Origin: Salipaludibacillus daqingensis | Lineage (GTDB): Bacteria; Bacillota; Bacilli; Bacillales; Salisediminibacteriaceae | DNA: 64,000 nucleotides | Assembly: GCF_029891575.1 (NCBI RefSeq) | Contig: NZ_JARZHF010000013.1 | Location: 25,616 to 89,615, forward strand | Reading direction: 5' to 3' | Shown: positions 53,604 to 62,613 of the stretch, piece by piece | Layout: the number at the start of each line of letters is the position of its first letter | How positions within the stretch are numbered: position 1 is the stretch's first letter | The notes under the pieces: model-generated | Database searches by the model: none | The model's input: the letters and a program-made list of their open reading frames with translations, nothing else | Told to the model about the DNA's origin: nothing | Made by a program: the position numbers and the translations under genes

Positions 53604-54443
53604 ATGAGAAATATACTTTCATTTTTGAAAACATTAGGACAGGAGTTTTCTAAAGATAAAGTTCCCCTTTTGGGAGCGGCGCAGGCCTATTATTATCTTT
53701 TATCGTTAATACCTATGCTTATATTGATCTTGTCAATCTTACCTTATCTAAATCTCGATCCTAATCAGGCTATGGTGACTATTAGTAACGTCATGCCTGA
53801 AGAACTAGCATCCGTTTTTGAGGATCAAATAGTTAGTATTTTGACTGAACAACGTGGTGGCCTTTTGACCATCGGTATACTTGGTACGATTTGGTCTGCA
53901 TCGACTGGAATGAATGCTTTTATACAAGCATCTAACTTAGCATATAATGTAAAAGATAAACGGCCTTTTCTGAAAGTTAGACTTCTCTCTATTGGGTTAA
54001 CTTTTGGGATGATATTTGCGCTTATTATTGCTTTGGTTTTACCTATTTTTGGTGATGTGATCATTAGTTATGTCCATTCCATCGTGAATTTGCCAAGTGA
54101 AACGGAGATGCTATTTCAAGTGCTTCGCTGGACCGTTAGTTTGATTATCATTGCTGGTATCCTAACTTCACTCTATCATTTTGCACCGAACTTGAAGCTT
54201 CCTTTTAAAACGGCGATTCCAGGGGCCTTGTTTGCCACGATTGCTTGGCTTGTGACGTCATATGGCTTTTCCATTTATGTGAATAACTTTGGAAATTTCT
54301 CAGAAACATACGGAAGTTTGGGAGGTGTGGTGATCTTAATGATCTGGTTCTTCCTTATCGGAATCATTTTAGTCATTGGTGCTGAGATCAACGCCATCCT
54401 TTATCGAAGAAAAACAACCAATGTAACGTCAAAAACAGCTTAA
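53604..54443 (+). CDS. YihY/BrkB family membrane protein
   Basis: 279 residues, start behind GGGAGGCTTAG. Six membrane segments; landmarks are LLGAAQAYYYLLSLIPMLIL at the N-terminus, GTIWSASTGMNAFIQASNLA in the middle, and NFGNFSETYGSLGGVVILMI near the end. The family was once misannotated as RNase BN; its function is not established. Confidence 0.88.
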   Translation: MRNILSFLKTLGQEFSKDKVPLLGAAQAYYYLLSLIPMLILILSILPYLNLDPNQAMVTISNVMPEELASVFEDQIVSILTEQRGGLLTIGILGTIWSASTGMNAFIQASNLAYNVKDKRPFLKVRLLSIGLTFGMIFALIIALVLPIFGDVIISYVHSIVNLPSETEMLFQVLRWTVSLIIIAGILTSLYHFAPNLKLPFKTAIPGALFATIAWLVTSYGFSIYVNNFGNFSETYGSLGGVVILMIWFFLIGIILVIGAEINAILYRRKTTNVTSKTA

Positions 54444-54451
54444 ATGAGGTG

Positions 54452-54499
54452 TGGGGACGGTTCTCGTGCGGCATAGATGCCGCACGAGAACCGTCCCCA
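54452..54499. repeat. Perfect 23-bp inverted repeat made of two REP-like units
   Basis: TGGGGACGGTTCTCGTGCGG continuing CAT, then AG, then the exact reverse complement. It separates convergent YihY and IF-3-like genes and would form a very stable RNA hairpin. Confidence 0.9.
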
Positions 54500-54506
54500 T
54501 TCACCA

Positions 54507-54974
54507 CTAAACTGGGTCGACCTGTACTATGGATTGTTTGCCACTTATCTGGATGCCAGTTTTTTTCGTGCCGACGTGACTGAGATCGTTCAATAAATTT
54601 GCTAACAATTCTTTCGACTGATCTGTTCCTTTGCCTTTGACGACGAAATAAACGGAGTCACCTGACTGCAGAATGTTTTCTGCACGTCTTTTTTTTGTGT
54701 CGTAGTCATGTTCTTCAATAAATGGTGTCAATCTGATTTCCTTTAATTTAGGCTTTCGAGCCTTCTTTTGTGCCTTTTGTTTTTCATTTTTTGCAGCGCT
54801 CGATGCAATTAACTTTGCAGGCGGGGGGTTAGACATTAAAGATGTGCAGATTAAATCTACTTTATTCTCTTTCGCCATAGCTAAAGCCTCAGAAGTTTGC
54901 AGAATGCCTAAATCTTCTCCGTCAAGTCCAGTCAAGTGTACCTCTTCCGCTTTAATTTTATTATTTTTAATCAT
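54507..54974 (-). CDS. Divergent translation initiation factor IF-3 paralogue
   Basis: 155 residues from the ATG at 54974 behind GGAGGTTTTT. N-terminal IF-3 domain (IKAEEVHLTGLDGEDLGILQ, TSEALAMAKENKVDLICTS), a lysine-rich linker helix, and the C-terminal 30S-binding domain (LKEIRLTPFIEEHDYDTKKR, AENILQSGDSVYFVVKGKG). The linker motif PPVCRIMDYGKF of genuine InfC is changed to PPPAKLIASSAAKNE, and the gene is not followed by rpmI-rplT, so it is an extra, diverged copy. It may act on ribosomes under stress or in dormancy. Confidence 0.82.
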   Translation of the reverse strand: MIKNNKIKAEEVHLTGLDGEDLGILQTSEALAMAKENKVDLICTSLMSNPPPAKLIASSAAKNEKQKAQKKARKPKLKEIRLTPFIEEHDYDTKKRRAENILQSGDSVYFVVKGKGTDQSKELLANLLNDLSHVGTKKTGIQISGKQSIVQVDPV

Positions 54975-55297
54975 CGCAAAAAACCTCCATTGAACAGATG
55001 GTATCAAGTTTCATCTACACATAATACTAAGCGATACTAAATGATTATGATAGGTCTTTAAGTAAACAATGAGAAGAATCCACTAGAAGAGTCGTTGTTA
55101 TTCCTATTCTGCTTTTGAAAAATATAGCGCGAAGTGTCTGTGATGAACTTTCTAATTATAAAAGAATGAAATACGAGCCGATAAATTGTTATACTTAGTT
55201 AAGTATCATGATTTTTAAATAATCCGACAAAAATATTATGGATGAGATAGCATTGTTGTAAAATAGCACAGATGATAAAGAGGAGTGGATTAATAGT

Positions 55298-56212
55298 ATG
55301 AAGTCGAAGCATTTATCTTATGATGAAGAATCGTTACAAGTATTAAAAGCGATAGCAAATAAACATCGGCTTGAAATTTTACGTATCCTGAGTGTGCGTC
55401 CTCATAACGTTAATGAACTAGCTGATAAATTAAATCTCCCTTTTTCTACTACAGCTACAAATGTAAAGAAGTTGGAAGATGCACAATTAATATCGACAGA
55501 ACTAGTACCAGGTCGTGGGACACAAAAAGTGAATGCCAAAAATTACGACCGGATCATTTTAGATTTGTTTGAAAAAGAAATGGAAGAAAATGATAAACAG
55601 TTTCTCATTGATATGCCTATTGGTGAATATTTTGACTGCCAAGTTTACCCTAATTGTGGAATTGTTGGTGAAAAGAATTATATAGGGATGCAAGATGACC
55701 CCCGTTCCTTTTATGACCCAAATAGAAAGGATGCTCAGCTACTATTTATGCGAGATGGGTTCGTGGAATACCGGTTTCAAAATAAAATTACATATGGTGA
55801 AAATGCAAAAGAGATAGAGATATCGGCTGAATTATGTTCAGAAGCACCGAATCATAAGCTGGACTGGCCATCAGATATTACGGTTTGGATTAATGGTGTT
55901 GACGTCGGTATGTGGACATCCCCCAGTGACTTTGGAGGGAAGCGTGGATTTTTAACACCGTCTTGGTGGCACACAAATTATACACAGTATGGCATGCTTA
56001 AACGATGGAGAATCACTACCGAAGGCTGCTTTATTGATGGGGAAAAAATAATGGATAAGACTACTATTCAAGATTTAAAACTGGAGAAACACCCTTTTAT
56101 ATCCGTAAAAATAGGAATAAAAGAAGGTGCTGAAAATAAAGGCGGTTTTAACTTATTTGGACATAAATTTGGTAACTATGAACAAGGTGTTTACCTTAAA
56201 GCAAATACGTAA
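55298..56212 (+). CDS. ArsR-type regulator with C-terminal beta-sandwich domain
   Basis: 304 residues. Winged helix at about 12-75 (LKAIANKHRLEILRILSVRP, ELADKLNLPFSTTATNVKKL). The C-terminal 190 residues (EISAELCSEAPNHKLDWPSD, ITVWINGVDVGMWTSPSDFG, PSWWHTNYTQYGMLKRWRI) form a jelly-roll-like domain seen in regulators next to glycoside hydrolase genes, and probably bind a sugar. The sugar operon starts 200 bases downstream on the same strand. Confidence 0.8.
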   Translation: MKSKHLSYDEESLQVLKAIANKHRLEILRILSVRPHNVNELADKLNLPFSTTATNVKKLEDAQLISTELVPGRGTQKVNAKNYDRIILDLFEKEMEENDKQFLIDMPIGEYFDCQVYPNCGIVGEKNYIGMQDDPRSFYDPNRKDAQLLFMRDGFVEYRFQNKITYGENAKEIEISAELCSEAPNHKLDWPSDITVWINGVDVGMWTSPSDFGGKRGFLTPSWWHTNYTQYGMLKRWRITTEGCFIDGEKIMDKTTIQDLKLEKHPFISVKIGIKEGAENKGGFNLFGHKFGNYEQGVYLKANT

Positions 56213-56263
56213 GCGTTTAAATTCATAGTAAAGATTAAGATATACGATCATGCTTTTCGAAGA

Positions 56264-56302
56264 GGGAAATAATCACAAAATTATTTTTTTGATTATTTCC
56301 CC
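56264..56302 (+). terminator. Terminator of the sugar regulator
   Basis: GGGAAATAATCA pairs with TGATTATTTCCC around a T-rich loop; it abuts the -35 box of the next promoter. Confidence 0.65.
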
Positions 56303-56331
56303 TTGTTTATTACTGAAAATATAGTTATAAT
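56303..56331 (+). promoter_or_regulatory. Promoter of the GH2/GPH operon
   Basis: TTGTTT (56303-56308), a 17-nt spacer, TATAAT (56326-56331). Confidence 0.75.
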
Positions 56332-56344
56332 AAAACCACGCCAA

Positions 56345-56358
56345 TGAAGGCGCTTTAT
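56345..56358. promoter_or_regulatory. Probable cre site
   Basis: TGAAGGCGCTTTAT, two mismatches from the cre consensus, just downstream of the transcription start. Confidence 0.45.
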
Positions 56359-56367
56359 TTTTACTCA

Positions 56368-56391
56368 TTATTACCGATTAAACAGTAATAA
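56368..56391. promoter_or_regulatory. Inverted repeat, candidate operator of the ArsR-type regulator
   Basis: TTATTAC and GTAATAA are perfect 7-bp arms around 10 bases, between the promoter and the GH2 start. Confidence 0.5.
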
Positions 56392-56424
56392 AACTACTAT
56401 TATGATAATGAAAGGTTGATAGTT

Positions 56425-58245
56425 ATGAAGTGTGAGATCGATTTGCCACAAAAAATGAAGCAAACCTTTTCTCCAAACCCCCAGTTTCAGAGAAATAACT
56501 GGATCGAACTAGACGGCTACTGGAATTTTACTACAGATCCTGAAGATGAAGGGATCGATCAGCGTTGGTTTGAAAGAATACCACTTTCAGGAAGGATTCA
56601 TGTTCCTTTCGTTCAGGAAAGTAAAAGTCAAACTACAAATATGGAAAATGCTCCGATCATTTGGTATGAGCGAGAAGTGGATCTAGAAGATACGCAAAAA
56701 AATAAACGAGTACTCCTCCATTTTGAAGCGGTTGATTACAGAACAATCGTCTGGATTAATGGTATGCAAGTTGGTGTTCACGAAGGTGGACACACACCGT
56801 TCACAGTCACTTATAAGCCAAGAACAAATGAAGAAACATTGAAAGTTACTGTTCGTGTGGAGGATTTTAACAGAACAGATCAACCGATTGGCAAGCAGTC
56901 TTGGAAAGATTCGAATTTTTTATGTTGGTACTCTCGAACAACTGGCATTTGGCAATCTCTATGGATGGAATTTGTAAGCGATTTCTACTTAGAGCGTGTG
57001 CAAATGACACCGGATATCGATAGAGGACAACTGATTGTAGAGTCATTCTGTCATTTCCCTCGGAGTCTGGCAAATCAAGAGAGGGTAGCGCTGACAATGA
57101 AAGTCTATTTACGAGATACGTTAATAACAGATGTGACGGTGAAAAATATACAGGATTATACGAAAACAACCCTTTGTATTGATTCAGACTTACCTGATTT
57201 CAGGATTGCTTATTGGACACCTGAATCACCTGAGCTTTATGACATCGTATTTACGCTAGAAACAAACGAATCCGTGAAAGATCAGGTACAGAGTTATTTT
57301 GGTATGAGGAGTATATCTACAGAAGCGAATGAAATATTGCTAAATAATGAGAAATTTTATCAGAAATTAATATTGGACCAAGGGTACTACAAAGAAACGC
57401 TTATGACAGCGCCTCATCCACAAGCAGAGCTCGAGGATATTCAAAAAATAAAGGCAATGGGGTTTAATGGCGTGAGGAAACATCAAACAGTTGGGACACA
57501 TCGATATCTATATTTGTGCGACAAATTAGGTTTAGTTACTTGGGCGGAAATGCCGAGCTTTTACAAGTTTCATAGTGGATCGATTGGGCGAGCTTATGCA
57601 GAATGGCAAGAGATTGTTCAAAAACATTATAACCATCCAAGTACAATTATTTATACACTTATGAATGAATCTTGGGGTGTAAACGAGATTTATGCGAATA
57701 AGCAACAACAACATTTTGTTGACTCATTATATTCGTTAACGAAATCCATGGATCCTACAAGACTCGTTGTAGGAAATGATGGTTGGGAACATACGAACAC
57801 AGATATTTTAACGATTCACGATTATAACCAGAAAGCTGAACAAATAAAGGAAGCATACGATTCCAAAGACTCTTTTGTTAATGGCGCTCCTTCAAAAACA
57901 AGCAATAAATATACGTATGCACAAGGTTATGAGTATGAAGGTCAACCGATTCTTTTAAGTGAGTTTGGCGGTGTCGCTTATACTGAAAATGTTTTATCCG
58001 AAGAAAACGGATGGGGATATGGAGATCGTCCAGACTCGAAAGAACAAGCATGGGAGAGAATGTCTGCATTAATCAAGGCAGTCATGGAAAATGAGCACTT
58101 CTGTGGTTTTTGCTACACACAGCTCTCAGATGTTGAACAAGAGGTGAATGGATTACTTACTCATGATCACGAGTACAAATTTGATCCAGACGAAGTGAAA
58201 AAACTGATGAATCATAAACATACACGTGGATTTATTTTTGAATGA
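56425..58245 (+). CDS. Glycoside hydrolase family 2 enzyme
   Basis: 606 residues from the ATG at 56425 (AAAGG nine bases upstream). N-terminal sugar-binding jelly roll (VWINGMQVGVHEGGHTPFTV), an immunoglobulin-like domain, and a TIM barrel from about 320. The acid/base Glu is residue 415 in YTLMNESWGVNE and the nucleophile Glu is 513 in LLSEFGGVAY. This is the short beta-galactosidase/beta-glucuronidase type. No signal peptide, so it cleaves imported oligosaccharides; the partner symporter of the GPH (galactoside-pentoside-hexuronide) family fits this. Confidence 0.88.
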   Translation: MKCEIDLPQKMKQTFSPNPQFQRNNWIELDGYWNFTTDPEDEGIDQRWFERIPLSGRIHVPFVQESKSQTTNMENAPIIWYEREVDLEDTQKNKRVLLHFEAVDYRTIVWINGMQVGVHEGGHTPFTVTYKPRTNEETLKVTVRVEDFNRTDQPIGKQSWKDSNFLCWYSRTTGIWQSLWMEFVSDFYLERVQMTPDIDRGQLIVESFCHFPRSLANQERVALTMKVYLRDTLITDVTVKNIQDYTKTTLCIDSDLPDFRIAYWTPESPELYDIVFTLETNESVKDQVQSYFGMRSISTEANEILLNNEKFYQKLILDQGYYKETLMTAPHPQAELEDIQKIKAMGFNGVRKHQTVGTHRYLYLCDKLGLVTWAEMPSFYKFHSGSIGRAYAEWQEIVQKHYNHPSTIIYTLMNESWGVNEIYANKQQQHFVDSLYSLTKSMDPTRLVVGNDGWEHTNTDILTIHDYNQKAEQIKEAYDSKDSFVNGAPSKTSNKYTYAQGYEYEGQPILLSEFGGVAYTENVLSEENGWGYGDRPDSKEQAWERMSALIKAVMENEHFCGFCYTQLSDVEQEVNGLLTHDHEYKFDPDEVKKLMNHKHTRGFIFE

Positions 58246-58265
58246 TAAGAGAGGAGAGAGGGAAG

Positions 58266-59642
58266 ATGGAAGAACGAGCACAAGTAATTAACACAGAAGC
58301 GCCGGAAAGAAAAAAGATTAGTAATAAGGAGGTTCTTTCCTATTTTAGTTACGGAATGGGTCAATGTATGAGTTTCGGGTTAGTGGGGACTTATATCTTG
58401 TACTTTTACACCGATATTTTAGGAATCTCTGCACTAGCAGCAAGTATGATTTTTGTTATCGCTCGTACCTTTGATGCCGCTAATGATCCACTTATGGCAT
58501 CTATTATGGATACGAAGCGCTCCAAACATGGAAAGTTTCGTCAATATCTGCTTTATATGCCTTTTTTCATATCCATGATTACGATTATCGCTTTTTTACC
58601 ACTGAATCTTAGCCCTACAGCTAGTGTGATTTTTGCAGGAGCTACGTATATTTTATGGGGAGTTTTCTATACACTTTCTGACGTACCATTTTGGTCCATG
58701 TCAGCTGTGATGAGTCAGGAACCTCAAGAAAGAACGAAACTTGTTACGTATGCCAATTTAGGAGTTTTCGTAGGGATCGGGATTCCAACACTTCTTTTTA
58801 CACCTTTAGCAGAATTTCTTGGTGGCGGTAGTTTAAATGATGGATTTTTCTTTGCGGTTGTCATTTTATCATTACTTATGCTTCCGTTCATGTACGTTGG
58901 TTTTCGAAATACGAAAGAACGTGTGGAACCTCCGAAAGAGCGCGTACGAATTCGCGATGCGATAAAAATAGTTAAAGGAAACAAACCGATGTTTATTATT
59001 TTAGCGACGTTTTTCTGCAACGTTTTTGTCAATATCACGTTGACTCTAAACATCTATTTTTTCACATACAATCTTGGAAACGCTTCATTAATGGCTATCT
59101 TTGGTATTATTAGTCTGGTCAGCTGTGTGGGATTCTTCTTTATTCCGATGCTTACTAAATATTTTTATAAAAAACATATACTCATGACGGTTTTGATTAT
59201 AGATATTATCGTTCGCGTTGTATTCTTCATGACTGGATACGGGAACACGATGGTTGTCCTTGCGTTTTTAACAGTTACAATGATTTTGTATACTGCAACA
59301 GGTCCACTTATTTCGGCGATGCTTGCTGAAACGATCGAGTTGACAGAAGTTAGAACAGGACAGCGATCGGAAGCGGTAACGTTTTCTGGACAAACCTTTA
59401 CAGGCAAGCTTTCTATTGCCATAGCAGGTGGTGCGACAGGAGTGATTTTGACAGTAGTTAATTATGTTCCGAATCAAGCGCAGACGGAATGGACGCTACA
59501 AGGGTTGTTTTTCGTTATTGCTCTGTTACCAGCCGTAGGTTCTATTATTCGATTGATATTAATGTATTTCTATAAATACACCGAACGAGAATTTAATGAT
59601 GCGGTCGCTGAACTGCAAATGCGTAAAGATCAAAGTTCATAA
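58266..59642 (+). CDS. GPH-family sugar:cation symporter
   Basis: 458 residues from the ATG at 58266 behind GAGGAGAGAGGG; an overlapping ATG at 58242 (ATGA with the GH2 stop) lacks a site. Twelve hydrophobic segments with the MelB-like signature ARTFDAANDPLMASIMDTKR and KHGKFRQYLLYMPFF. It imports a galactoside, pentoside or hexuronide with Na+ or H+ for the GH2 enzyme. Confidence 0.9.
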   Translation: MEERAQVINTEAPERKKISNKEVLSYFSYGMGQCMSFGLVGTYILYFYTDILGISALAASMIFVIARTFDAANDPLMASIMDTKRSKHGKFRQYLLYMPFFISMITIIAFLPLNLSPTASVIFAGATYILWGVFYTLSDVPFWSMSAVMSQEPQERTKLVTYANLGVFVGIGIPTLLFTPLAEFLGGGSLNDGFFFAVVILSLLMLPFMYVGFRNTKERVEPPKERVRIRDAIKIVKGNKPMFIILATFFCNVFVNITLTLNIYFFTYNLGNASLMAIFGIISLVSCVGFFFIPMLTKYFYKKHILMTVLIIDIIVRVVFFMTGYGNTMVVLAFLTVTMILYTATGPLISAMLAETIELTEVRTGQRSEAVTFSGQTFTGKLSIAIAGGATGVILTVVNYVPNQAQTEWTLQGLFFVIALLPAVGSIIRLILMYFYKYTEREFNDAVAELQMRKDQSS

Positions 59643-59651
59643 TGTTTGACG

Positions 59652-59689
59652 AAAAACAGGGTGCGTGAAGGAAAGCGCATCCTGTTTTT
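59652..59689 (+). terminator. Terminator of the sugar operon
   Basis: AAAAACAGG-TGCG pairs with GCGCA-CCTGTTTTT. Confidence 0.85.
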
Positions 59690-59942
59690 CAATGCGAAAA
59701 AGGGGTAATATCGACATAAATAATAGAGATATAATAGGTTTGTTTTACTCATGATTTGTTCTGCAAACGAATATCATTAAGGAATAAGAGAGGGGTGGGG
59801 ACGAGTAAGACAATGATCTTTTTTGAAGCTGTGAAAACGATGGTTTTTTCCCTATTTTAAAAATACATAAGCTTTTTCGACAACTTTTTTATTCATTTTC
59901 ATTTATACTAGAGAGTAATGTAGTTGATAAAAAGGGAGGTAA

Positions 59943-60860
59943 ATGCAGGTTATGAAACGTTGCGTCCGCTTTTTCATTTTACTAATAATCATAACACTTA
60001 TGTTTCCAACGATATTTTTAGCGGGAAACGATGATGATCATGCAAATAAGAAGGAAACACTTGTCGCAATAGGTGATTCTATCCCTTTTGGCTATAATCT
60101 TGGTGATGATAATGGTTCCCCTTCTAACTATGCATTTCCGTATTTGATAGGATTAGACGCTGGTATGCTTGTTCCAAATCTAGCAGTCGCTGGCTGGCGA
60201 TCTGAGGATTTGCTTACTGCTCTTGAAAGCCAGCTTTACAGGCGGGCGCTTCACCATGCTGATTATATCACCTTAAATATTGGGAATAACGATTTAATTG
60301 AAGCATTATTTTCGGCTTGGGTATTAAGTGAAATTGATGAAACGAAATCATTTGATGACCATTTAGAGGTAGAGTTAGAAGAGCATCAGTTATTTCGTAA
60401 TCTTAAGAAAATCATCGCAACGATTCGAGGAGTAACAGATGCCCCAGTTATCATTTATAACATATATAATCCTTTTCAGACGCATTACCCGATGCATGAC
60501 TTGGCACAAAACGTTTTACCAGAATTTAATGAAACTTTTGAAAAACACGTTCATCAACTAAATAAAACGCAAAACGATGTCATCCTCGTTGATGCATATA
60601 GTGCATTTGGAAAAAATCAAAAGAACTTTGTTATAGATGGAGGAAACAATCCAGACATCCATCCAACCATTGCAGGACAGAGAAAACTAGCAGATATAGG
60701 GCTAGAGGCTTTGGATTCCTTTAAGGAAAGAGAAGCAAGAAGGCTGGCAAGGAAAGTGGAAGATGAACGATTTGCTCACGTATCCCTTACATACGAAAGA
60801 GAGCAAGCTATCGTTAATCCAACGTTTCCCTTCAGCTACTACACAATGACAACACCTTAA
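59943..60860 (+). CDS. Exported SGNH/GDSL hydrolase
   Basis: 305 residues with a signal peptide (about 1-28). SGNH blocks: GDSIPFGYN (Ser46) in block I, the glycine region NLAVAGWRSEDLL, GNNDL (block III Asn) and DIHPTIAGQ (catalytic Asp and His). It is an esterase of the type acting on lipids, acylated sugars or wall acetyl groups. GGGAGG lies 3 bases before the first ATG; a second ATG three codons on is also possible. Confidence 0.86.
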   Translation: MQVMKRCVRFFILLIIITLMFPTIFLAGNDDDHANKKETLVAIGDSIPFGYNLGDDNGSPSNYAFPYLIGLDAGMLVPNLAVAGWRSEDLLTALESQLYRRALHHADYITLNIGNNDLIEALFSAWVLSEIDETKSFDDHLEVELEEHQLFRNLKKIIATIRGVTDAPVIIYNIYNPFQTHYPMHDLAQNVLPEFNETFEKHVHQLNKTQNDVILVDAYSAFGKNQKNFVIDGGNNPDIHPTIAGQRKLADIGLEALDSFKEREARRLARKVEDERFAHVSLTYEREQAIVNPTFPFSYYTMTTP

Positions 60861-60878
60861 TGAGTGATGAAGAAGTGA

Positions 60879-60904
60879 TGAATGGGGACGGTTCTCATGC
60901 GGCA
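60879..60904. repeat. REP-like unit
   Basis: TGAATGGGGACGGTTCTCAT continuing GCGGCA; the consensus form, between convergent genes. Confidence 0.85.
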
Positions 60905-60936
60905 ACATTGAAAATCCTATCCCTAGTCTAACCATT

Positions 60937-60988
60937 AATCAGCGCCTCAGTGTGATAGTCATTCACTTAGGCGCTGATTTTATTATTT
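60937..60988. terminator. Bidirectional terminator
   Basis: AATCAGCGCCT-AGTG pairs with CACT-AGGCGCTGATT, with T-rich flanks; touches the stop of the Gly/Tyr-rich gene. Confidence 0.8.
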
Positions 60989-61489
60989 TTAATAAAGTCT
61001 TGGGGGATATCCTGGAAACAAGCCAGAACTGTCCCATCCGTCAAATTCTGGGTTATTTTGTTCGGGGCCATACCAAGTATTTTCATTTCCCGTTGTATTT
61101 GAAAATCCATATCCAGAATCAGATTCTTGACCATACCCCCAAAAACCTGATCCGTATCCTGGTTCAAAACCTTGATTAGGTCCGTACCCGAACTCATCCC
61201 CATAACCAGGGGATTGCCAAGGTCCACCTCCGTATCCTTGCCCAGGACTGAAGCCGCCTCCAAAACCAGGACCATAACCACCTTGACCAGGGCCGAAGCC
61301 ACCTCCACTTCCATAACCAGGACCGTACCCTGGATGGCCAGGTCCGTATCCTGATGGATGATGATGATGGTGGTTTAATAATCCTCCGCCTAAATAACCT
61401 AAACCAACACCTATTAATCCAGCAGTCAATGGACTGAACCTTTCATCGGAACCTCTCATATGCGATGGATAATATCCATGTTGATACAT
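60989..61489 (-). CDS. Gly/Tyr/Pro-rich coat-like protein
   Basis: 166 residues from the ATG at 61489 (AAAGGAG seven bases upstream). A short N-terminus with MYQHGYYPSHMRG is followed by one glycine-rich hydrophobic helix (LTAGLIGVGLGYLGGGLL), a five-histidine run, then about 100 residues of GYGPG/GFGPGQGG repeats. This composition is common in spore coat or surface proteins of Bacillus. Function is not known. The repeat DNA also gives a long spurious frame in another phase. Confidence 0.65.
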   Translation of the reverse strand: MYQHGYYPSHMRGSDERFSPLTAGLIGVGLGYLGGGLLNHHHHHPSGYGPGHPGYGPGYGSGGGFGPGQGGYGPGFGGGFSPGQGYGGGPWQSPGYGDEFGYGPNQGFEPGYGSGFWGYGQESDSGYGFSNTTGNENTWYGPEQNNPEFDGWDSSGLFPGYPPRLY

Positions 61490-61618
61490 ATACATTCTCC
61501 TTTCGATTAGGACCAAGTCATTCTATTGTCCTTAACCTTCCGTATAGCCTATGTTTCAAAAATATCAAATGGACTAGGTAAGAACCTAGATTCCGATGAT
61601 TAGTTCATTTGCCTATGA

Positions 61619-61637
61619 TGAATGGGGACGGTTCTTA
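61619..61637. repeat. Partial REP-like unit
   Basis: TGAATGGGGACGGTTCTTA; lacks the GCGGCA end. Confidence 0.7.
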
Positions 61638-61649
61638 AAGGGATCAATC

Positions 61650-61737
61650 GGAAGTTTTGCCACATAAAAACGACCTGGACGTGATGATTGCTCACGTTCA
61701 GGTCGTTTTTCGTATGTGGGATAAGCAGGCAAATTTG
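61650..61737. repeat. Repeated terminator-like hairpin, copy 2
   Basis: CCACATA, AAAACGACCTG and ACGTGA on the left pair with TCACGT, CAGGTCGTTTT and TATGTGG on the right. Flanks GGAAGTT..GCCACA and GATAAGCA match copy 1 at 26938. Confidence 0.7.
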
Positions 61738-62036
61738 TTGATTGTCCAGACGAAGGAAGTCGCGTTTCTCAGGCACAAAATAAGATCAAAAAATACACAA
61801 AAAAATAAGTAGCAGGAATTTTAGAATTAACTTCGAATTTTAGCGATTCAATAAATAATCTTATTTTCAGCTCTTTTTTACCATTTAACTATCTTCATTA
61901 TATGTAATAACGAGATAGATAGCACTGAGGTTTTAATTTTAGCCATCGCGCAGTGATTTCGATCTTCTCATTCACCATTTCCATTTATACTAATATTTCA
62001 AAATAAGGTGGCGTTTTTCATTCGTCTCCGATTTTT
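61738..62036. other. Gap without a recognisable feature
   Basis: AT-rich; no coding frame with a ribosome site on either strand and no clear hairpin. Confidence 0.5.
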
Positions 62037-62537
62037 CTATTCTGTTGAGATTTTACCTTTGTTGATTAGTCTAATAAGGGCGATAATGCTCCTACATAAT
62101 ACAAACTTCAGAAGTAAAGTTATGAACGAGTGATACCATGACCATCCTTTTTTCCATGTAATTAATTTCGTCTTTTTGGCTAGAATGGTCTCAATGATTA
62201 CTTGAGGTACCACAAATGGAAATAGTTTTAAAAAAATGCCTAGTGGTTTACTATTCAACGTCCATTGATTGTAATAAAGGAGCAATAAAGGATAATGAAT
62301 GTAATCAAAAGGCAAGTGAACTTTAAATCTCTTAGGGAAAGGCCTTATTTTGTATTTTAAATAACCTTCCGATACCAAGTATCCGTCAGCAAAATAATTT
62401 CCTATAATACTAACAAGGTAAACAATAATCCAGTCCTTAAATGATCGTTTTACAATCGCAAACGGCAATAATAAAAAGGCAGTGAATGAAGTTATCACTA
62501 AAAAAGTTACTGAAACTTTCGATTTATTTCGATTCAA
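62037..62537 (-). CDS. CBO0543-family membrane protein
   Basis: 166 residues, TTG start behind AGGAGGTGATT. Four or five hydrophobic segments; DWIIVYLVSIIGNYFADGYL and the central FDYIHYPLLLLYYNQW segment are like CBO0543 proteins of Bacillus. Function unknown; these are often found as single, variable accessory genes. Confidence 0.65.
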   Translation of the reverse strand: MNRNKSKVSVTFLVITSFTAFLLLPFAIVKRSFKDWIIVYLVSIIGNYFADGYLVSEGYLKYKIRPFPKRFKVHLPFDYIHYPLLLLYYNQWTLNSKPLGIFLKLFPFVVPQVIIETILAKKTKLITWKKGWSWYHSFITLLLKFVLCRSIIALIRLINKGKISTE

Positions 62538-62597
62538 AATAAATCACCTCCTATTTATAGTGTGATACTATTTTAATTTTTTATGTGTGGGTGGTAA

Positions 62598-62613
62598 GCG
62601 GGGACGGTTCTCC
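62598..62613. repeat. Truncated REP-like core
   Basis: AGCGGGGACGGTTCTC only. Further degenerate relatives are around 63148-63200 (GAACGGTTCCC, GAGAACTGTCTCCATT). Confidence 0.55.

Noticed and set aside
60967..61314. 115-residue minus-strand frame of different phase over the Gly/Tyr-rich gene
   Set aside because: Produced by the repetitive codons of the real gene; no ribosome site and biased Val/Gly/Leu composition.
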